Of a DNA stretch of 64,000 nucleotides, positions 16,035-23,865 are shown one piece after another. The notes beneath the pieces were generated by a model, which was not told where the DNA came from, searched no databases, and saw nothing but the letters and a program-made list of their open reading frames with translations. This stretch comes from CAZRCZ01 sp964598765. GTDB taxonomy: Bacteria; Sumerlaeota; Sumerlaeia; MVZB01; JAJFLK01. Each line of letters begins with the position of its first letter. Position 1 is the stretch's first letter. Made by a program: the position numbers and the translations under genes. The stretch is from contig CAZRCZ010000013.1 in assembly GCA_964598765.1 (NCBI GenBank), positions 62,001 to 126,000 on the forward strand, in the 5' to 3' direction.

Positions 16035-17549
16035 ATGCCCGCCTCTCCCGCCACGCCACGACCTCGATTTGCTCCCACCAATCTGGCCTCGAAGGCCAAC
16101 TCCTTTGATCCGGAGCATCTGCATCGCCTCGCGGGTCGGCATCTCTTGGTCGTCGGGGACATTATATTGGATCGCTATGTTTGGGGAGAAGTCGGACGAA
16201 TCTCGCCCGAGGCTCCGGTCCCGGTTGTCCTGCAATCGCGGATCAGCGACGTGCTGGGGGGCGGCATGAACGTCGCGCGAAATGTCGTCGCCGCAGGCGG
16301 GAAAGCCCTGATGGTCGGCGTCATCGGCGACGACGAAGAAGGAAGACGCATCCTCGAACTCATGGCGGAGTTGGGATTGAATCGTCGCGGCGTGATCGCC
16401 GACGCCGAACGCCCGACCGTGCTGAAAACGCGCATCATGTCGGGGGGGCAACAGCTGTTGCGACTGGATCGCGAAAAAACGGGATCGTATTCGAAGCGGA
16501 TCGAGAAGGCTTTGATTCAGGCGATTAAGTCGCTCCTTCCCGATTCCGACGGCGTGATCATTTCCGATTATCGGAAAGGGGTCGTGACCCGTGGCGTGGT
16601 TCAGGCGGCCGTCGAATCCGCGCACCGGTTGGGCTTGCCCGTCGTGGTGGATCCGAAGGCGACTGATTTTCGGCTTTATCTCGGCGCCGATTATTTGACT
16701 CCCAATCTCAAGGAGGCGTCCGAAGCGGCGGGTGCGACGTTGAATACCCGCGGCCTCATCGTGCGCGAAGGACGCAAACTCATCCGCCGATACAAGGGAC
16801 GCGGCATCGTCATTACCCGCGGCCACGAGGGATTAAGTTTGATCGCCGAAGGAGAACCCCTTCACATTGCCGCGCGGGCAAGGGAAGTTTTCGACGTTAC
16901 CGGAGCGGGAGACACCTTCACCGCTCATTTCATGCTGGGCTTGACGGCGGGCTTTTCCCCCGCCGAAGCCGCGGGCATCGGCAACGCCGCGGCGGGAGTC
17001 GCGGTTTCCAAACTCGGCGCGGTCACGGTCAGTCCGCAGGAACTGGCCTCGGCGATGGGTGGACCCGACGCGCTCTCCAAAATCCGCACCGCCGAGGATT
17101 TGAGATTGATCGCCGATCATTTGCGCGCGCGACGCCGGAGGATTGTTTTCACCAATGGATGCTTCGATCTTTTTCACGCCGGGCACGTTCAGTTGCTTCA
17201 CGAGGCGCGGGCGCTGGGGGACGTCCTGATCGTCGCGCTCAACACCGACCGTTCGGTTCGGCGAATTAAGGGTCCGCCGCGTCCGGTTCTTCCGGCGCGT
17301 GAGCGCGCCGCCGTCCTTTCCGCGCTGGCCGACGTGGATTACGTCGTTTTCTTCGACGAAGACACTCCGGCGCGTCTCCTCTCCAAGCTCCACCCCGATG
17401 TATTGGTCAAGGGGATGAAACAGGGCGAGACCATCATCGGAGCAAACATCGTAAGGAACTACGGGGGAGAAATCGTCGAACTCCCGCTTTTCGAGGCGAG
17501 CACCACCGGCGAATTGGTCCGCAAAATCCGTCGTTCGCCGCGGAAATGA
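16035..17549 (+). CDS. hldE: Bifunctional heptose 7-phosphate kinase / heptose 1-phosphate adenylyltransferase
   Basis: A 504-residue fusion. The N-terminal PfkB-type kinase domain (GDIILDRYVWGEVGRISPEAP, here quoted in part; GAGDTF in the active-site loop) phosphorylates D-glycero-manno-heptose 7-phosphate at C1. The C-terminal nucleotidyltransferase domain (NGCFDLFHAGHVQLL with its HxGH motif) transfers AMP or another nucleotide. The product feeds LPS inner-core heptose, so the cell should be a diderm. ATG 16035 gives the normal domain boundary. The frame is open back to 15381 only antisense to the STAS gene. Confidence 0.94.
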   Translation: MPASPATPRPRFAPTNLASKANSFDPEHLHRLAGRHLLVVGDIILDRYVWGEVGRISPEAPVPVVLQSRISDVLGGGMNVARNVVAAGGKALMVGVIGDDEEGRRILELMAELGLNRRGVIADAERPTVLKTRIMSGGQQLLRLDREKTGSYSKRIEKALIQAIKSLLPDSDGVIISDYRKGVVTRGVVQAAVESAHRLGLPVVVDPKATDFRLYLGADYLTPNLKEASEAAGATLNTRGLIVREGRKLIRRYKGRGIVITRGHEGLSLIAEGEPLHIAARAREVFDVTGAGDTFTAHFMLGLTAGFSPAEAAGIGNAAAGVAVSKLGAVTVSPQELASAMGGPDALSKIRTAEDLRLIADHLRARRRRIVFTNGCFDLFHAGHVQLLHEARALGDVLIVALNTDRSVRRIKGPPRPVLPARERAAVLSALADVDYVVFFDEDTPARLLSKLHPDVLVKGMKQGETIIGANIVRNYGGEIVELPLFEASTTGELVRKIRRSPRK

Positions 17550-17575
17550 AAAATAGCCGACCCCGAAGTCGGTGA
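17549..17575 (-). terminator. Rho-independent terminator for the minus-strand cta/SCO operon
   Basis: On the minus strand a CCGAC-TTCGGG-GTCGG hairpin (17557-17572) is followed by CTATTTTT. It lies 33 bases past the DUF420 stop and also abuts the convergent hldE end. Confidence 0.6.
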
Positions 17576-17605
17576 AATTTGAAGGCGCTCAGCCCAAATG
17601 TGAAG

Positions 17606-18016
17606 TTAAAGTTGATACAACATGAGATAAACCAAAACTCCCGTGACGGACACATAAAACCACAGCGGCAGGGTCCAGCGGGCCAGTCGGCGATGGCGCT
17701 CAAAATTTCCCTTCAAGGCGCGGACCAGCGTCATCGGAGCCATCACCGCGACGACCGTCGCCAAGATCGTGTGAGACATTAGGATTGCAAAATATATTGT
17801 CCGAATCGCTCCTTGCCCTTGAAACCGCGTTGCGCCGTGGTGCGCGTGGTAGGCCAAATAGGAAATCAGAAAAACTGTGGAGATCGCAAACGCCGCGATC
17901 ATGCAGGTTTTGTGTTGGGGAATCCGCCGCAAGCGGATGAAGCAAAATCCGGCGGTCAAAAGAATCGCGCTCAAGCCGTTGAGCGAGGCGTTGAACATAG
18001 GCCAGATCGGCGTCAT
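17606..18016 (-). CDS. DUF420 family membrane protein
   Basis: A 136-residue protein with four predicted membrane segments and conserved His residues (LAYHAHHGATRF, LMSHTILA, FERHRRLARWTLPLWFYVSVTG, shown as separate segments). DUF420 proteins accompany cytochrome oxidase genes and are implicated in oxidase assembly. The ATG overlaps the SCO stop by 4 bases (18013-18016). It is the last gene before a terminator, so it closes the oxidase-maturation operon. Confidence 0.88.
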   Translation of the reverse strand: MTPIWPMFNASLNGLSAILLTAGFCFIRLRRIPQHKTCMIAAFAISTVFLISYLAYHAHHGATRFQGQGAIRTIYFAILMSHTILATVVAVMAPMTLVRALKGNFERHRRLARWTLPLWFYVSVTGVLVYLMLYQL

Positions 18017-18747
18017 TCTCCGGACCTCAGCAATTTTTGCGCGTCCTCGAACAACTTTTTCACTTCGCTTCCGTCGGTTCCGTCGTAGTAGCCGCGAATC
18101 CGGGCGTGCGCGTCCACGAGGACGAAACTTTGGCTGTGAATAATCGGTTCCGGTCCGCTTCCGTTACCCGGCTCGATTCCAAGGTGAAATCCATCATGAG
18201 CGAGTTTTTGAATCGCATCGTATCCACCCGTCAGAAACATCCACTGGCTTCCTTCCGCGCCGTAAGCTTTGCCGTAGCGTTGAAGCGTCTCCAGCGTGTC
18301 GTTTTGCGGGTCAACCGTAAACGAAACAAAGCGCAGATTTTCGTTCGACGTTCGGGAGGCGCGTTGCGGGAGAGAAGGTTGCGCGAAAGCATCGCGCAAA
18401 TTTTTCATGTTCGCGGACATGACGGGACACGATCCGCCGCAACGGGTGAATATGAAATCGGCGATCCAAACTTTGCCTTGGAGCGAATCCAATCCGACCG
18501 CTTGGCCATTGCGTTCCGTCAGGTGGAAATCCGGAACGTTGCCGAGCGCTTTCAATGCGGATTCTCCCCGCTTCTTCAAGTTTTCAGGCTTGCGCGCGAA
18601 AAAGACCCAACCCAAAAGATTGAGCAAAATGAAAAGGAAGAAGCCTCCCATCGCAAGAACGACGAACGTTCCCGAGGGGGTGGGCTTGGCGACAGGCGGA
18701 GAGGCGCCAATCGAGGTGTTTGGAATGGATTCTGGGGAATCAGCCAT
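18013..18747 (-). CDS. SCO1/SenC-type copper chaperone for cytochrome oxidase
   Basis: A 244-residue protein. It has an N-terminal membrane anchor (GTFVVLAMGGFFLFILLNLL) and a thioredoxin-fold domain with the copper-binding CGGSC (in FTRCGGSCPVM) and a downstream His (HDGFHLG). SCO proteins deliver copper to or reduce the CuA site of subunit II, which is encoded in the same gene train. ATG 18747 is preferred. The frame continues to a TTG at 18765, but that part is repeat sequence. It is coupled by ATGA to DUF420. Confidence 0.9.
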   Translation of the reverse strand: MADSPESIPNTSIGASPPVAKPTPSGTFVVLAMGGFFLFILLNLLGWVFFARKPENLKKRGESALKALGNVPDFHLTERNGQAVGLDSLQGKVWIADFIFTRCGGSCPVMSANMKNLRDAFAQPSLPQRASRTSNENLRFVSFTVDPQNDTLETLQRYGKAYGAEGSQWMFLTGGYDAIQKLAHDGFHLGIEPGNGSGPEPIIHSQSFVLVDAHARIRGYYDGTDGSEVKKLFEDAQKLLRSGE

Positions 18748-18754
18748 ATTTTTT

Positions 18755-18851
18755 TTCACCACCAAGCCGCGAAAACACCAAGAAAGCTCGCCTTTGGGAG
18801 GACGCCCGCGATGCCGCCCCTTGGCTCCTCGGTGACTTGGCGGTGAATTTC
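18755..18851. repeat. Inverted-repeat element of the ACCACCAAG family
   Basis: The left arm (18755-18786, CACCACCAAGCCGCGAAAAC) and right arm (18827-18851, CTCGGTGACTTGGCGGTGAA) are partly complementary. It sits in the 145-base gap between ctaB and SCO. Confidence 0.55.
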
Positions 18852-18892
18852 TTCTGTCAAGATTCCGCGCGTTCCGTGGGTTGGGTGTAATC

Positions 18893-19792
18893 TCACACTT
18901 TGAACAACGCCATGCCCGCCAGCAAAAGCGGCAGATAAATCACCGACGCCACGAGCAACAGGCGGGCATGAAATTTTGTTCGTTTCAACGCCGCGAGCGC
19001 GCCGACGGCCAAAAACGCCAGACCCAATCCGAATGCGACGAAGAAATAAAACTTTCCGGTCAAACCCCAAAGGGTCGGCGTCAACGAAACGGCCGCCAGC
19101 GCGATCGAATGGCCGACGATCCGCAGGGCGATTTTGGTTCCCGACGGATCCTCGACCGAAAGCATTTTGAATCCGGCGGCGGCGTAATCCTCACGGTGTA
19201 GCCATGCGATTGCCCAAAAATGCGGAAGTTGCCAGAAGAAAAGGATCGCAAAAAGGGTCCACGCGGCGGGCGTGAGCGCGTCGGCGGAGGCGGACCAGCC
19301 GATCAGCGGCGGCAGGGCGCCGGGGATCGCGCCGATCATCGTGTTGAAGAACGTCATCCGTTTGCTCGGCGTATAAACGCCGACGTAAAGTATCAGCGTC
19401 AGAGCGGCGACAATCGCGCAAAGGGGATTGATCGCCATGCCCAGCCAAGCCACGCCGCCGATGGAAAGCGCAAGACTGAAAATCAGCGATTCGGAAAAAG
19501 AAAGCCGCCCGGCTGGAAGCGGACGATTCTGCGTTCGACGCATAAGCGCATCGTGGCCGCGCTCCAGAACCTGATTCATCGCGCTGGCTCCCGATCCGAC
19601 GAGTCCCGTGCCGATGAGCGTGTGCGTCAGACGCAACGGATCCATTGGTCCCGTCGCCGCCAGGTAATATCCGGCCAGCGTGGTCACGAGGACCATGCCG
19701 GAGATGCGCGGCTTGGTCAGTTCCAGATAGTCCGCCGCCTTGGAACGCGCGTGGGCAATCTCCGCCGTCTTGACCCCGGCTTCGGCTTTCAT
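18893..19792 (-). CDS. ctaB: Protoheme IX farnesyltransferase (heme O synthase)
   Basis: A 299-residue UbiA-type prenyltransferase with about nine membrane segments. Its prenyl-diphosphate-binding Asp/Asn region is NQVLERGHDALMRRTQNRPLP (read as adjacent segments), and LHREDYAAAGFKML is the second motif. It converts heme B to heme O for the oxidase. ATG 19792 overlaps the ctaA stop by ATGA. The frame upstream of that is ctaA in another phase and can be ignored. Followed on the same strand by SCO and DUF420. Confidence 0.94.
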   Translation of the reverse strand: MKAEAGVKTAEIAHARSKAADYLELTKPRISGMVLVTTLAGYYLAATGPMDPLRLTHTLIGTGLVGSGASAMNQVLERGHDALMRRTQNRPLPAGRLSFSESLIFSLALSIGGVAWLGMAINPLCAIVAALTLILYVGVYTPSKRMTFFNTMIGAIPGALPPLIGWSASADALTPAAWTLFAILFFWQLPHFWAIAWLHREDYAAAGFKMLSVEDPSGTKIALRIVGHSIALAAVSLTPTLWGLTGKFYFFVAFGLGLAFLAVGALAALKRTKFHARLLLVASVIYLPLLLAGMALFKV

Positions 19793-20832
19793 GTCACAAC
19801 CTCGCGGGAGGCAAGCCGGGGAGCGGAAACGGTTTGCCGGACTGCGGCGGGACGAACAACCCAACGGAACGATTGAAGACACAGAACGACGGAGCAAGCC
19901 AAAATCGAAGCCCCCACGGCGACGTGCGTCGTGGCGACGTGCGGTTGCTTGGCCGTCAGCACGGCCATGGCTCCCAAGACGACCTGCGTCGGTAGCAAGA
20001 TCAAAATGGTGAGCATCGGAAAAAGAATCGCGCCGGAATCGCGGAAACTTTTGAAGACTCGCCATGCCACGGCAAGCGCCGCAACGCAAACGACGCCCGC
20101 CCAAACGCGGTGAAGAAAATGAACGAGGATTTGTCCCGCCGCGAGATCGGTGAATCCCGCATGAAAACGGTCCACGTTGATGTTGTGGATCGAAGTTGCG
20201 TCCATCGGCGGAATCAATTTTCCGTAGGCCAACGGAAAATCGGGGATCGCCAGACCCGATTCGGTGTGGCGCATCAACGCGCCGAGCAACAACTGAAGAT
20301 AAACCGCGGCGAGCAACGCGAGGCAGAATCCGTGAAGCGAACCGGCGGCTTCGGATTGAATTCTCGATCCTTCTCGCCGCCAGGAGGGAGAAGTGAAAAG
20401 CGCCATGCAAACGGTCAGACAGAAAAAGGTCTGTCCCGTGACCGCGTGGCTCATCAATCCGGCCAACGGTCGCAGAAACTTAATGATGACCGCCCCCAAG
20501 AGAGCTTGAAAGACGACGCCTCCGAAGGTCGCCCACGCGAAGACCTGAACCCACCGGCGCGGCTCTTTGCGGTGGACCCAAATCGCCAGAACGAGCGTCA
20601 TGATGCCGACCGTTCCGGCCAGCATCCGATGGCTGTGTTCGGCGCGGACGTTCTCGGCGCGGAACCAACCTTCGGGCATCAGCTTGCCATAAGAAAGGGG
20701 CCAGTCGGCCACGGCCAAACCGGCCCCTTTGCTGGTCACCAAACCGCCGGCGAAAACAAGGCACAGGGCGCAAAACGCCAAAAGGATGGCGTAACGATGC
20801 AACCAGTCGGCCGATGCTTCGCCTCGGTTCAC
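19789..20832 (-). CDS. ctaA: Heme A synthase
   Basis: A 347-residue COX15/CtaA protein with about eight membrane segments and four conserved His in two repeats (EHSHRMLAG, LMSHAVTGQ, HFLHRVWAG, THVAVGA). The heme O methyl group is oxidised to formyl, giving heme A. It starts 6 bases after the cupredoxin stop and overlaps ctaB by ATGA, so the order cupredoxin-ctaA-ctaB is one unit. No extra ferredoxin-like domain is present. Confidence 0.93.
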   Translation of the reverse strand: MNRGEASADWLHRYAILLAFCALCLVFAGGLVTSKGAGLAVADWPLSYGKLMPEGWFRAENVRAEHSHRMLAGTVGIMTLVLAIWVHRKEPRRWVQVFAWATFGGVVFQALLGAVIIKFLRPLAGLMSHAVTGQTFFCLTVCMALFTSPSWRREGSRIQSEAAGSLHGFCLALLAAVYLQLLLGALMRHTESGLAIPDFPLAYGKLIPPMDATSIHNINVDRFHAGFTDLAAGQILVHFLHRVWAGVVCVAALAVAWRVFKSFRDSGAILFPMLTILILLPTQVVLGAMAVLTAKQPHVATTHVAVGASILACSVVLCLQSFRWVVRPAAVRQTVSAPRLASREVVT

Positions 20833-20838
20833 AAGGGA

Positions 20839-21564
20839 TTACTTCGCGGCGGCCTTGAAGGTGAAGTTCGTGTTGGCCACGTCGCCGCCGGCGACCTTGA
20901 TCTTGGCCTCTTGCGTGCCGAACTCCTCATGCCACGCGGCAAGGGTGTATTCTCCGTCGGGGAGGCCCTTGATCGTGAACGATCCGTCCTTTGCGCTGGT
21001 GGAAAAGAAGGGATTGTCCATCACGAAAACGTAGGCTCCCATCCAAGCGTGGACATCGCATTTGAACTTGATCGGCATTTCGGCCTTGTGGAAGACCTTA
21101 TCGCGGGTTCCCGGCGTCGGCTGGCTGACGTTGAACTCGGGGTTGACCTTGGCCAAGGCGTGAATGTTGTGAAGCGTCGGGTCACTGCTGACGATGTTGA
21201 ATTTCTGTTCGACCATGATGCCCTGAACGTGGGGGGTATACATGCAACCCTTCTGGTCAATCATCGCCGGCTCGGCGGGGGGATCGAATTTTTTGCCTTC
21301 AAGCCCGGTCTTGACGTAAACAAAAACATTCTGGACCTGCCCTTCCTTGCTGACGATGGCGTTTTCGGTCCCGACCTTGTGGTCGCCGTGAATTTTCATG
21401 CAGTCCGGGTTGGCGTCCATTTTGATGACGGTGCGCTTGGGGGCTTCCCCTTCGAACTTACAGACGCCGCTGACGTTGCCGGCGCGCGCTCCGGCGGGCA
21501 GGGCGCACAGGGCGCCCAAGGCCAAAGCCGCGGAACAGAAAGAAGCGATTTTTGACGATTTCAT
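20839..21564 (-). CDS. Periplasmic cupredoxin-like protein with carboxypeptidase-regulatory-type domain
   Basis: A 241-residue secreted protein. The signal peptide (IASFCSAALALGALCALPAG) ends near AGARAG. Its middle part has possible copper ligands (HNIHALAKVNPEFN; KCDVHAWMGAYVFVMDNPFF), and the C-terminal strand region GSFTIKGLPDGEYTLAAWHE is a carboxypeptidase-regulatory-like fold. AGGAGG lies 7-8 bases before ATG 21564. It leads the ctaA-ctaB-SCO-DUF420 group and is therefore a candidate electron donor or copper store for the oxidase. This is inferred, since the cluster has no cytochrome c gene. Confidence 0.75.
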   Translation of the reverse strand: MKSSKIASFCSAALALGALCALPAGARAGNVSGVCKFEGEAPKRTVIKMDANPDCMKIHGDHKVGTENAIVSKEGQVQNVFVYVKTGLEGKKFDPPAEPAMIDQKGCMYTPHVQGIMVEQKFNIVSSDPTLHNIHALAKVNPEFNVSQPTPGTRDKVFHKAEMPIKFKCDVHAWMGAYVFVMDNPFFSTSAKDGSFTIKGLPDGEYTLAAWHEEFGTQEAKIKVAGGDVANTNFTFKAAAK

Positions 21565-21865
21565 CTTGGTCCTCCTTGAGATTTCTTTCACAAACTTCGC
21601 TTGCGAAAATCGGCGTCTTTGTTTGGTTCCAGGACTCAATTCCGATGCCGACACGTTTCGCCATAAATTAGGATAATCGGACGGTTCTTTCAAGCGTTTT
21701 TCATTTTCATTTTTAGCCACAGATTTCACGAATTACCCGGATTGATTTCCCTCTTTTTCTTGCTCTTAATCTCGACCTCGTATGAAATCTGCGAATTCCA
21801 CTCCTCCTTAGGACAGCGCCAGCTTAATCATGTTCCGCTAATAATGGAGAAAGAACGCAACTCAA
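21565..21865. other. Non-coding gap with a CCACAGATTTC repeat
   Basis: A dispersed repeat copy occupies 21714-21742 (AGCCACAGATTTCACGAATT and on), and a partial reverse arm (GAAATCTGCGAATTCC) follows at 21783-21798. A stretch rich in CTTGCTCTTAATC lies at 21760-21775, like that near 31870. Promoter signals for the cupredoxin operon should be here, but I cannot place them. Confidence 0.5.
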
Positions 21866-22054
21866 TCAGCGAGGTTTGGGGATTCCGAGATCCTTGCAAA
21901 TTTTTCGGCTGAGATTTTCATCAATTTCGCGATGACGGGGAATCGAGCTTGCTTTTCTTGCGCGGCGATTCACGTAAACCGTGTGATTTCCCCCCTCGCG
22001 CAGGAACTCGCAACCCTCGCTCTCAAGATGCCGGATCAGTTCCCGGCGTTTCAC
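21866..22054 (-). CDS. hicA: HicA-type mRNA interferase toxin
   Basis: A 62-residue double-stranded-RNA-binding-fold toxin (KRRELIRHLESEGCEFLREGG). The conserved catalytic His is in GGNHTVYVN. HicA cleaves mRNA when free of its antitoxin. GTG 22054 overlaps the hicB stop by GTGA, so translation of the toxin depends on that of the antitoxin. Here the antitoxin is first in the operon. The pair sits inside the cytochrome oxidase gene train. Confidence 0.88.
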   Translation of the reverse strand: MKRRELIRHLESEGCEFLREGGNHTVYVNRRARKASSIPRHREIDENLSRKICKDLGIPKPR

Positions 22055-22275
22055 AATGTGACCGTTCCGAGCGGTTCCCGAAGAATCTTTTTTCCCTTGA
22101 ACTCTTCCTCGGCCAAAATTCGGTTCGCTTCCAAGACCAACTGGACGGCCTCGATCAGGTTGGCCTTGGCCTCGGCCAGCGTTTTTCCCTGCGTGTTGGC
22201 CCCGGGAAGTTCCTCCACGTAGGCAATGTAACCGTGGGGCGATTTGCGGTAAACGGCGGTCAGGGATTCCTTCAT
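22051..22275 (-). CDS. hicB: HicB-type antitoxin
   Basis: A 74-residue protein with the partial RNase H fold of HicB antitoxins: YIAYVEELPGANTQGKTLAE and AKANLIEAVQLVLEANR. There is no added DNA-binding domain, so autoregulation would need an N- or C-terminal element that I do not see. It is directly followed by hicA with a GTGA overlap. Confidence 0.88.
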   Translation of the reverse strand: MKESLTAVYRKSPHGYIAYVEELPGANTQGKTLAEAKANLIEAVQLVLEANRILAEEEFKGKKILREPLGTVTL

Positions 22276-22316
22276 TGAAATTTTACCTCTCCGCTTATGG
22301 CGGCATCCGATAAAGG

Positions 22317-22613
22317 TTAAACCGTCGGAATGGGTTGACTGGAAATCGGAACTTTGCTCGTGGCTTCGGCTTGTTCTTGGAGCCGAAGTTTATGGGCGCG
22401 ATACATCCAATATCCCACCACGCTTCCCATCAGCATCAGCACCACATAGACGAAAACGGCGAGAAACAAAACCCCGGCCTTGGCTCCCTGAACCATCGGC
22501 GAGGCGGGATCGCCATAGCAGACGGCGCAGGAATATCCGCTCGTCGGATGGAGGGAAAGAACAAATCCGGACAAGAGAACAAAAATAGATTTGAGCAAGC
22601 GGGCGCGATTCAT
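22317..22613 (-). CDS. Small membrane protein of the oxidase cluster (CAVCYGDP type)
   Basis: A 98-residue protein with a signal-like N-terminus (LLKSIFVLLSGFVLSLHPTSG), a CAVCYGDPASPM motif just after it, and one membrane segment (AGVLFLAVFVYVVLMLMGSVV). The paired Cys on the outside suggest copper or redox handling. Small proteins with such a motif accompany oxidase genes in some bacteria. The ATG overlaps the stop of the preceding small gene by ATGA. Function not established. Confidence 0.7.
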   Translation of the reverse strand: MNRARLLKSIFVLLSGFVLSLHPTSGYSCAVCYGDPASPMVQGAKAGVLFLAVFVYVVLMLMGSVVGYWMYRAHKLRLQEQAEATSKVPISSQPIPTV

Positions 22614-22816
22614 AGGAAACTCACGTTCTTGAGCTTGCGGAGGAACCAGGCGGAATACCAGACCAGCGCGATTCCCACAAGGAAGGAAAAGACCCCTAGC
22701 GCCAAACTGACCGGATCCCCCGCGCTGAAAAAATCCATTACGGCCCACACTCCGAATCCTCCGGTGAAGAGAATCGAGACGACCACGAACGCGATGTGGA
22801 ACGCTTTAAGCGACAT
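22610..22816 (-). CDS. Small two-segment membrane protein in the oxidase operon
   Basis: A 68-residue protein (MSLKAFHIAFVVVSILFTGG) with two hydrophobic stretches. It begins 5 bases after the subunit IV stop and ends in an ATGA overlap with the CAVC gene. Its place in the tightly packed oxidase operon argues that it is real and an accessory of the complex. No family is recognised with confidence. Confidence 0.7.
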   Translation of the reverse strand: MSLKAFHIAFVVVSILFTGGFGVWAVMDFFSAGDPVSLALGVFSFLVGIALVWYSAWFLRKLKNVSFL

Positions 22817-22821
22817 CGGAG

Positions 22822-23217
22822 TTATTTCGCCTCCGCCGGAGCCGCCTCCTTGGCCTCGGATTTTCCCTCGTGCCCTTCGGGGATGATCATTTTCGTCGGC
22901 GGCGCGACCGAGACTCCGGCGATGTCCTGCGTCGTCAAAACCGGCAGAGCCATCAGGACCACGAAAAAGAACGCGCAAAGAATCAAGGTCCCCCAAATGA
23001 TCTTCTTTTCCCCCTTGAGGTGCATGAAGATCGCGGCGACCATCGAGCCTTTGATTGTGGCGATGATCATGGCGACGATCAGCGCGCCGACAATCGCCAG
23101 CCGCAGATATGAAACCGCGACCGTCACGATGGTCAGCACAAACAACGCCGTGCCAATCCCCCAATACAGGGGGATGTGTTTTTTCATGGCCTCGGGGGAA
23201 TGGGAATCACCGCTCAT
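22822..23217 (-). CDS. Cytochrome c oxidase subunit IV (prokaryotic type)
   Basis: A 131-residue protein with three membrane segments, including IVGALIVAMIIATIKGSMVA and AIFMHLKGEKK, the COX4_pro signature. It is the small fourth subunit of bacterial aa3/caa3 oxidases. It lies 11 bases after the subunit III stop, in the expected B-A-C-D order. The last 35 residues form a Pro/Glu/Ala-rich soluble tail. Confidence 0.9.
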   Translation of the reverse strand: MSGDSHSPEAMKKHIPLYWGIGTALFVLTIVTVAVSYLRLAIVGALIVAMIIATIKGSMVAAIFMHLKGEKKIIWGTLILCAFFFVVLMALPVLTTQDIAGVSVAPPTKMIIPEGHEGKSEAKEAAPAEAK

Positions 23218-23228
23218 GGGTCAAGCTC

Positions 23229-23861
23229 CTATAACAAGTATAAGGTCGGAAAGAGGAATATCCAAACCAAATCCACGAAATGCCAATACAATCCGGCGCA
23301 CTCGATCCGTCCGGTGAACCGTTCGGGATCGGTTTGCCACATCGCCAAACCGGGGAAGAGGAAATAGCTGTTGACGATAATTCCCCCCAAGACGTGGAGG
23401 CCGTGCAGTCCGGTCATCGTGAAGTAAATGGCGAAGAAGGTGTTCGTCGCGGGGACATGGCCGTGCTCGATTTTCGGGAGATACTCAAATAGGATCTTGA
23501 TGACGAGGAACAGGAGGGCTAGACCGATCGTTGCGGCCATATAGGTTTTGTATTTCGCAACGTCCTTCATCTTGAGCGACGCCCAAGCCATCACGATTGT
23601 CACGCTGGAGGCGATGAGGACGAGGGTGTTGAAAAATCCAAGCGGAACGCTCAGCCCCAAATCCCGGCCATGCGGCCAGCTATCCGAGCCGGCGCGCAGA
23701 AGAACGTAGGTCGAAAAGAGCGCCCCGAAAAGCATGACTTCGGAGGCCAGAAAGAGCCACGTCCCAAATTTCCCGTTGTTGATTCCGGTGACGGGATGCG
23801 GCTCGACGTCGTAGGGAAGTCCCGTGGCGGTTGCGCCCGTAGCAGTTGCGGATGATGACAC
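23229..23861 (-). CDS. Cytochrome c oxidase subunit III
   Basis: A 210-residue protein with five membrane helices, the short form of subunit III. Typical segments are GTWLFLASEVMLFGALFSTY, FTMTGLHGLHVLGG and YWHFVDLVWIFLFPTLYLL. GTG 23861 (VSSSATATG) was chosen: it follows the subunit I stop by 4 bases and has GAGGAGG upstream, while the longer frame overlaps subunit I. The N-terminal 20 residues are Ala/Thr-rich and variable. Confidence 0.92.
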   Translation of the reverse strand: MSSSATATGATATGLPYDVEPHPVTGINNGKFGTWLFLASEVMLFGALFSTYVLLRAGSDSWPHGRDLGLSVPLGFFNTLVLIASSVTIVMAWASLKMKDVAKYKTYMAATIGLALLFLVIKILFEYLPKIEHGHVPATNTFFAIYFTMTGLHGLHVLGGIIVNSYFLFPGLAMWQTDPERFTGRIECAGLYWHFVDLVWIFLFPTLYLL

Positions 23862-23865
23862 GGTG

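Noticed and set aside
20110..21555. A 481-codon plus-strand open frame opposite ctaA and the cupredoxin gene
   Set aside because: Shadow of well-supported minus-strand genes. No ribosome site or family pattern.
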